Both the position numbers and the translations under genes were made by a program. From Thermohalobaculum sp039513195 (GTDB lineage: Bacteria; Pseudomonadota; Alphaproteobacteria; Rhodobacterales; Rhodobacteraceae): a DNA stretch of 64,000 bases. The stretch spans positions 62,001 through 126,000 of the forward strand of contig JBCCRM010000003.1 in the NCBI GenBank assembly GCA_039513195.1, read 5' to 3'. Below, piece after piece: positions 62,830 to 64,000 of this stretch. Within the stretch, counting starts at the first letter, position 1; each line of letters begins with the position of its first letter. Under the pieces are notes generated by a model. That model did not search any database and had not been told where the DNA came from. It worked only from the letters and a program-made list of their open reading frames with translations.

Positions 62830-64000
62830 TCAGATCTGGGTGCCGAGCGCCTCGGCCACCGTGAAGATATCCTTGTCACCGCGCCCGCACATATTCATCA
62901 CCATCAGATGGTCGGCGGGCAGATCCGGCGCAATCTTGGCCACATGCGCCAGGGCATGCGAGGGCTCCAGGGCCGGAATGATCCCCTCTGTCCGGCAGGA
63001 GAGCTGGAACGCCTCCAGCGCCTCTGCATCGGTGACCGAAACATACTCGACCCGGCCGGTCTCGTAGAGCCAAGCATGCTCTGGACCGATGCCGGGATAG
63101 TCGAGCCCTGCGGAGATCGAGTGCCCCTCCAGGATCTGCCCGTCGCCGTCCTGTAGCAGATAGGTGCGGTTGCCATGCAGCACACCGGGCCGCCCGCCGG
63201 TCAGCGAGGCACAATGCTCCATTTTCTCGTCAACGCCGTGGCCGCCTGCCTCGACCCCGATGATCCGTACCTCCCGGTCGTCGAGAAACGGGTGGAACAG
63301 CCCCATCGCGTTCGAGCCGCCGCCGATGCAGGCGACCAGACTGTCCGGCAGCCGCCCCTCGCGGGCCATCATTTGCTCCCGCGTTTCCTTGCCGATGATC
63401 GACTGGAAATCGCGCACCATCGCCGGGTAGGGGTGAGGACCCGCGACTGTGCCGATGCAGTAGAAGGTGCTGTCGACATTGGTCACCCAGTCCCGCAGCG
63501 CCTCGTTCATGGCGTCTTTCAGGGTCGCGCGCCCGGCGGTCACCGGCACCACCTCGGCGCCGAGCAGCTTCATGCGGAACACATTCGGCTGTTGGCGGGC
63601 GACATCGGTCGCCCCCATGAAGACGATACAGTCGAGGCCGAACCGCGCGCAGACCGTGGCCGTCGCAACCCCATGCTGACCTGCACCGGTCTCCGCTATA
63701 ATCCGGGTCTTGCCCATCCGTCGCGCCAGCAGAATCTGGCCCAGCACATTGTTGATCTTGTGCGCGCCGGTGTGGTTCAGCTCATCGCGCTTCAGGTAGA
63801 TCTTCGCACCGCCGAAATGCTCGGTCAGCCGCTCGGCGAAATAGAGAGGCGAGGGACGGCCCACATAATGGGTCCAGAGATCGTCCATCTCTGCCCAGAA
63901 CGCCGGGTCGTCCTTCGCATGTAGATACTGTGCCTCCAGCTCCAGAATCAGGGGCATCAGCGTCTCGGACACGAAACGTCCGCCGAACTGGCCGAAGCGG
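62830..64000 (-). CDS. trpB: Tryptophan synthase beta chain TrpB (5' end outside the window)
   Basis: Condenses indole with serine using PLP. The PLP-lysine segment NHTGAHKINNVLGQILLARR and ETGAGQHGVATATVCARFG, and GGGSNAMGLFHPF are clear. The frame continues to the window edge: the last bases read RFGQFGGRFVSE in reverse, so the N-terminus of the mature protein lies partly beyond 64000. An internal start at 63972 is a normal GTG/Val position and not the real start. Confidence 0.93.
   Translation of the reverse strand, partial: RFGQFGGRFVSETLMPLILELEAQYLHAKDDPAFWAEMDDLWTHYVGRPSPLYFAERLTEHFGGAKIYLKRDELNHTGAHKINNVLGQILLARRMGKTRIIAETGAGQHGVATATVCARFGLDCIVFMGATDVARQQPNVFRMKLLGAEVVPVTAGRATLKDAMNEALRDWVTNVDSTFYCIGTVAGPHPYPAMVRDFQSIIGKETREQMMAREGRLPDSLVACIGGGSNAMGLFHPFLDDREVRIIGVEAGGHGVDEKMEHCASLTGGRPGVLHGNRTYLLQDGDGQILEGHSISAGLDYPGIGPEHAWLYETGRVEYVSVTDAEALEAFQLSCRTEGIIPALEPSHALAHVAKIAPDLPADHLMVMNMCGRGDKDIFTVAEALGTQI

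Overview
This window comes from a G+C-rich alphaproteobacterial chromosome, probably a Rhodobacterales- or Rhodospirillales-like lineage. The evidence is a RegB/RegA/SCO redox-signalling cluster, CobS/CobT cobaltochelatase genes beside a J-domain gene and BolA, a DivL-like kinase followed by tsaE-amgK-murU-addB-addA-trxA, and a facing trpB-trpA-accD-folC block. No rRNA, tRNA or CRISPR array was seen. About fifty protein genes fill the window tightly, and many neighbours overlap by 4 nt (ATGA).

Region 1 (1-6.8 kb, +): an iron-type alcohol dehydrogenase, a CHASE2 adenylate/guanylate cyclase, a very large FecR-TPR-beta-barrel outer-membrane protein and a small secreted six-cysteine protein. The last three may form an envelope-sensing cassette. 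Region 2 (6.8-12.6 kb): a translationally coupled operon on the minus strand (response regulator, small membrane protein, CbrA-like symporter-histidine kinase), a small periplasmic protein, and a ScfR-type regulator. Region 3 (12.6-18.9 kb, +): a five-gene branched-chain-amino-acid/amide-type ABC importer with a 42-codon micro-ORF between its two ATPase genes, then a highly charged repetitive secreted protein.

Region 4 (19-26.4 kb, -): a radical SAM protein coupled to a DUF547 lipoprotein, then an RND-exporter operon in which the RND permease is fused in frame to a LolA-like periplasmic domain and is followed by a barrel protein and a TetR regulator. Region 5 (26.7-31.2 kb, +): a CheB-CheR hybrid histidine kinase with an overlapping TTG-start response regulator. 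Region 6 (31.2-39.8 kb): cobT, a racemase-like gene, DUF6173, cobS, DUF3253, a J-domain gene, bolA, small envelope genes and an alpha/beta-hydrolase-like gene without a nucleophile serine.

Region 7 (39.8-45.3 kb): a decayed IS3-family element beside regA, a DMT transporter placed between regA and senC, and regB divergent from senC. Region 8 (45.4-57.1 kb, +): DivL-like kinase, tsaE (tRNA t6A), amgK and murU (peptidoglycan recycling), addB and addA (double-strand-break repair), trxA and a clear terminator. Region 9 (57.2-64 kb, -): folC, accD, a DMT transporter, an alpha/beta hydrolase, trpA, a DUF2158 gene and a trpB cut by the window edge; transcription runs from trpB toward folC.

The most unusual points are the livG-livF micro-ORF whose peptide resembles the LivF N-terminus, the RND-LolA fusion with a strong internal Shine-Dalgarno start, and the CHASE2-FecR-TPR-barrel cassette.
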